Assembly (NCBI RefSeq): GCF_008386395.1
Contig: NZ_CP043762.1
Span: 479,321 to 543,320, forward strand
DNA: 64,000 bases
Direction: 5' to 3'
Source: Paenibacillus sp. 37
Lineage (GTDB): Bacteria > Bacillota > Bacilli > Paenibacillales > Paenibacillaceae
Both the position numbers and the translations under genes were made by a program. Of this stretch, positions 63,364-64,000 are shown in pieces. The notes below the pieces were generated by a model. The model searched no databases. It saw only the letters and a program-made list of their open reading frames with translations, and had not been told where the DNA came from. How positions within the stretch are numbered: the stretch's first letter is position 1; the number at the start of each line of letters is the position of its first letter.

Positions 63364-63720
63364 ATGACAAAATCCAAGGTTAATGTTGCTGATAGCAACA
63401 AGAAGATTTCTGATAACCAAGAACCTTTTTTTGGCTACACACTCTCTATTATCAGCGGTAAATGGAAACTGTTAATTATTTACCATTTATCAAATAACGG
63501 TGCAGCACGCTATAATGAACTGCAGCGTATGATAGGTAAAATAACCTATAGAACACTCAGTTCCACCTTAAAGGAAATGGAGAGTGATGGATTAGTTCAT
63601 CGTGAGGAGTATCCTCAAATCCCCCCAAAGGTTGAATATAGTCTTACTGAAAAGGGACAAACCCTTTGGCCTATAATCCAAGAAATGTGCCAATGGGGAG
63701 AGTTAAATAAAGAACATTAA
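63364..63720 (+). CDS. HxlR-family transcriptional regulator of the NAD cluster
   Basis: 118 aa. HxlR fold FFGYTLSIISGKWKLLIIYH, RYNELQRMIGKITYRTLSST, LKEMESDGLVHREEYPQIPP and KVEYSLTEKGQTLWPII. The cysteine that most HxlR proteins carry just before this domain (CPVE..) is replaced by EPFFG, so thiol-based sensing is unlikely; a ligand is more probable, perhaps an NAD-related metabolite given the neighbours. Divergent from the nadD'/nadE' relic; operators at 63340 and 62408 imply it controls that promoter and the sirtuin operon. Confidence 0.88.
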   Translation: MTKSKVNVADSNKKISDNQEPFFGYTLSIISGKWKLLIIYHLSNNGAARYNELQRMIGKITYRTLSSTLKEMESDGLVHREEYPQIPPKVEYSLTEKGQTLWPIIQEMCQWGELNKEH

Positions 63721-63829
63721 AGAGAGATAACCGGATAATTGCATGGATGACTGGATCCTGAAGGATCATATGCTTTGTCTAATTGATAACTTTTATTCGA
63801 TTTATTTATCAGATTAAAAGCATGAGTTA

Positions 63830-64000
63830 AGGGAGGAAATTTCGAAACAATTTAGTGGGATTTTGGGGTGGCGTCCGGAGTCTAGACGGAAAATCTCTAA
63901 GTTGTAAGTCGGATGCAGACGTGAATGAGTCTTCCTATAATGAGGCCTGGGAGAATGGCAACTATTTCTCCAATACAAACTATATTCTGCGTGAATATGG
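63830..64000 (+). other. Open frame running off the window, unassigned
   Basis: A plus-strand frame from about 63837 continues to the window end without stop (..NNLVGFWGGVRSLDGKS, SDADVNESSYNEAWENGNYF). No start codon with ribosome site is clear and I do not recognise the family. It may be the beginning of a gene or a relic. 63721-63829 holds no gene. Confidence 0.25.

Overview
The window looks like chromosomal DNA of a low-to-medium GC Gram-positive spore-former, most probably Paenibacillus. This rests on gene style: YesM/YesN-type two-component sensors beside Lpl-type sugar ABC transporters, large cytosolic glycoside hydrolases (GH95 and a GH106-like enzyme), a GH4 6-phospho-beta-glucosidase, several AraC regulators, and AGGAGG-type ribosome binding sites. 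I saw no rRNA, tRNA, CRISPR array, intact insertion sequence or prophage.

Layout. 0-6.4 kb: the tail of a rhodanese protein, a GH4 enzyme with a palindromic operator and a decayed LacI regulator, a broken alcohol dehydrogenase, and a thioredoxin/ArsR-rhodanese sulfur-redox cluster. 6.7-9.5 kb: MarR regulator, lipoyl-domain dihydrolipoamide dehydrogenase and OsmC, which could form a self-contained peroxidase system. 10.2-15.6 kb: a two-component system with a MacB/FtsX-type ABC exporter. 15.6-18.3 kb: relics (IS1182-type transposase end, DsrE-like, LacI, membrane protein). 18.3-23.4 kb: a second two-component system divergent from an operon with two DJ-1/PfpI proteins. 23.5-24.2 kb: an IS3 relic and a complex intergenic repeat. 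24.4-28.8 kb: MBL-fold hydrolase, UvrA2-like ATPase, Lrp regulator, broken VOC protein. 28.9-30.3 kb: joined fragments of GH2, ABC permease and GntR genes. 30.5-31.9 kb: NmrA oxidoreductase divergent from a Cys-type HxlR regulator. 32-42 kb: YesMN system, Lpl-type transporter, GH95 enzyme and AraC regulator. 42-46 kb: a decayed zone with a second copy of the complex repeat and relics of a CD-NTase, thiolase-fold synthases and a trypsin-like protease. 46-52.6 kb: beta-glucoside-type PTS, GH106-like hydrolase, AraC regulator and another LacI relic. 52.8-57 kb: MFS exporter, frameshifted Lrp and flavin monooxygenase genes, MBL-fold lipoprotein. 57.7-63.7 kb: an NAD cluster with nicotinamidase, nicotinate phosphoribosyltransferase, an HD-domain protein, two class M-like sirtuins, a nadD'-nadE' chimera and an HxlR regulator.

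The two most interesting systems are the NAD/sirtuin cluster and the lipoyl-Lpd/OsmC/MarR module. In the NAD cluster the genes, if once intact, would spell the whole route nicotinamide -> nicotinate -> NaMN -> NaAD -> NAD beside two NAD-consuming sirtuins, with a nearly identical inverted-repeat operator at both promoters. The window is also rich in gene relics and in a hairpin-forming intergenic repeat family that includes two related copies of more than 300 bp about 19 kb apart. All assignments are by eye from translated motifs; no database search was run.
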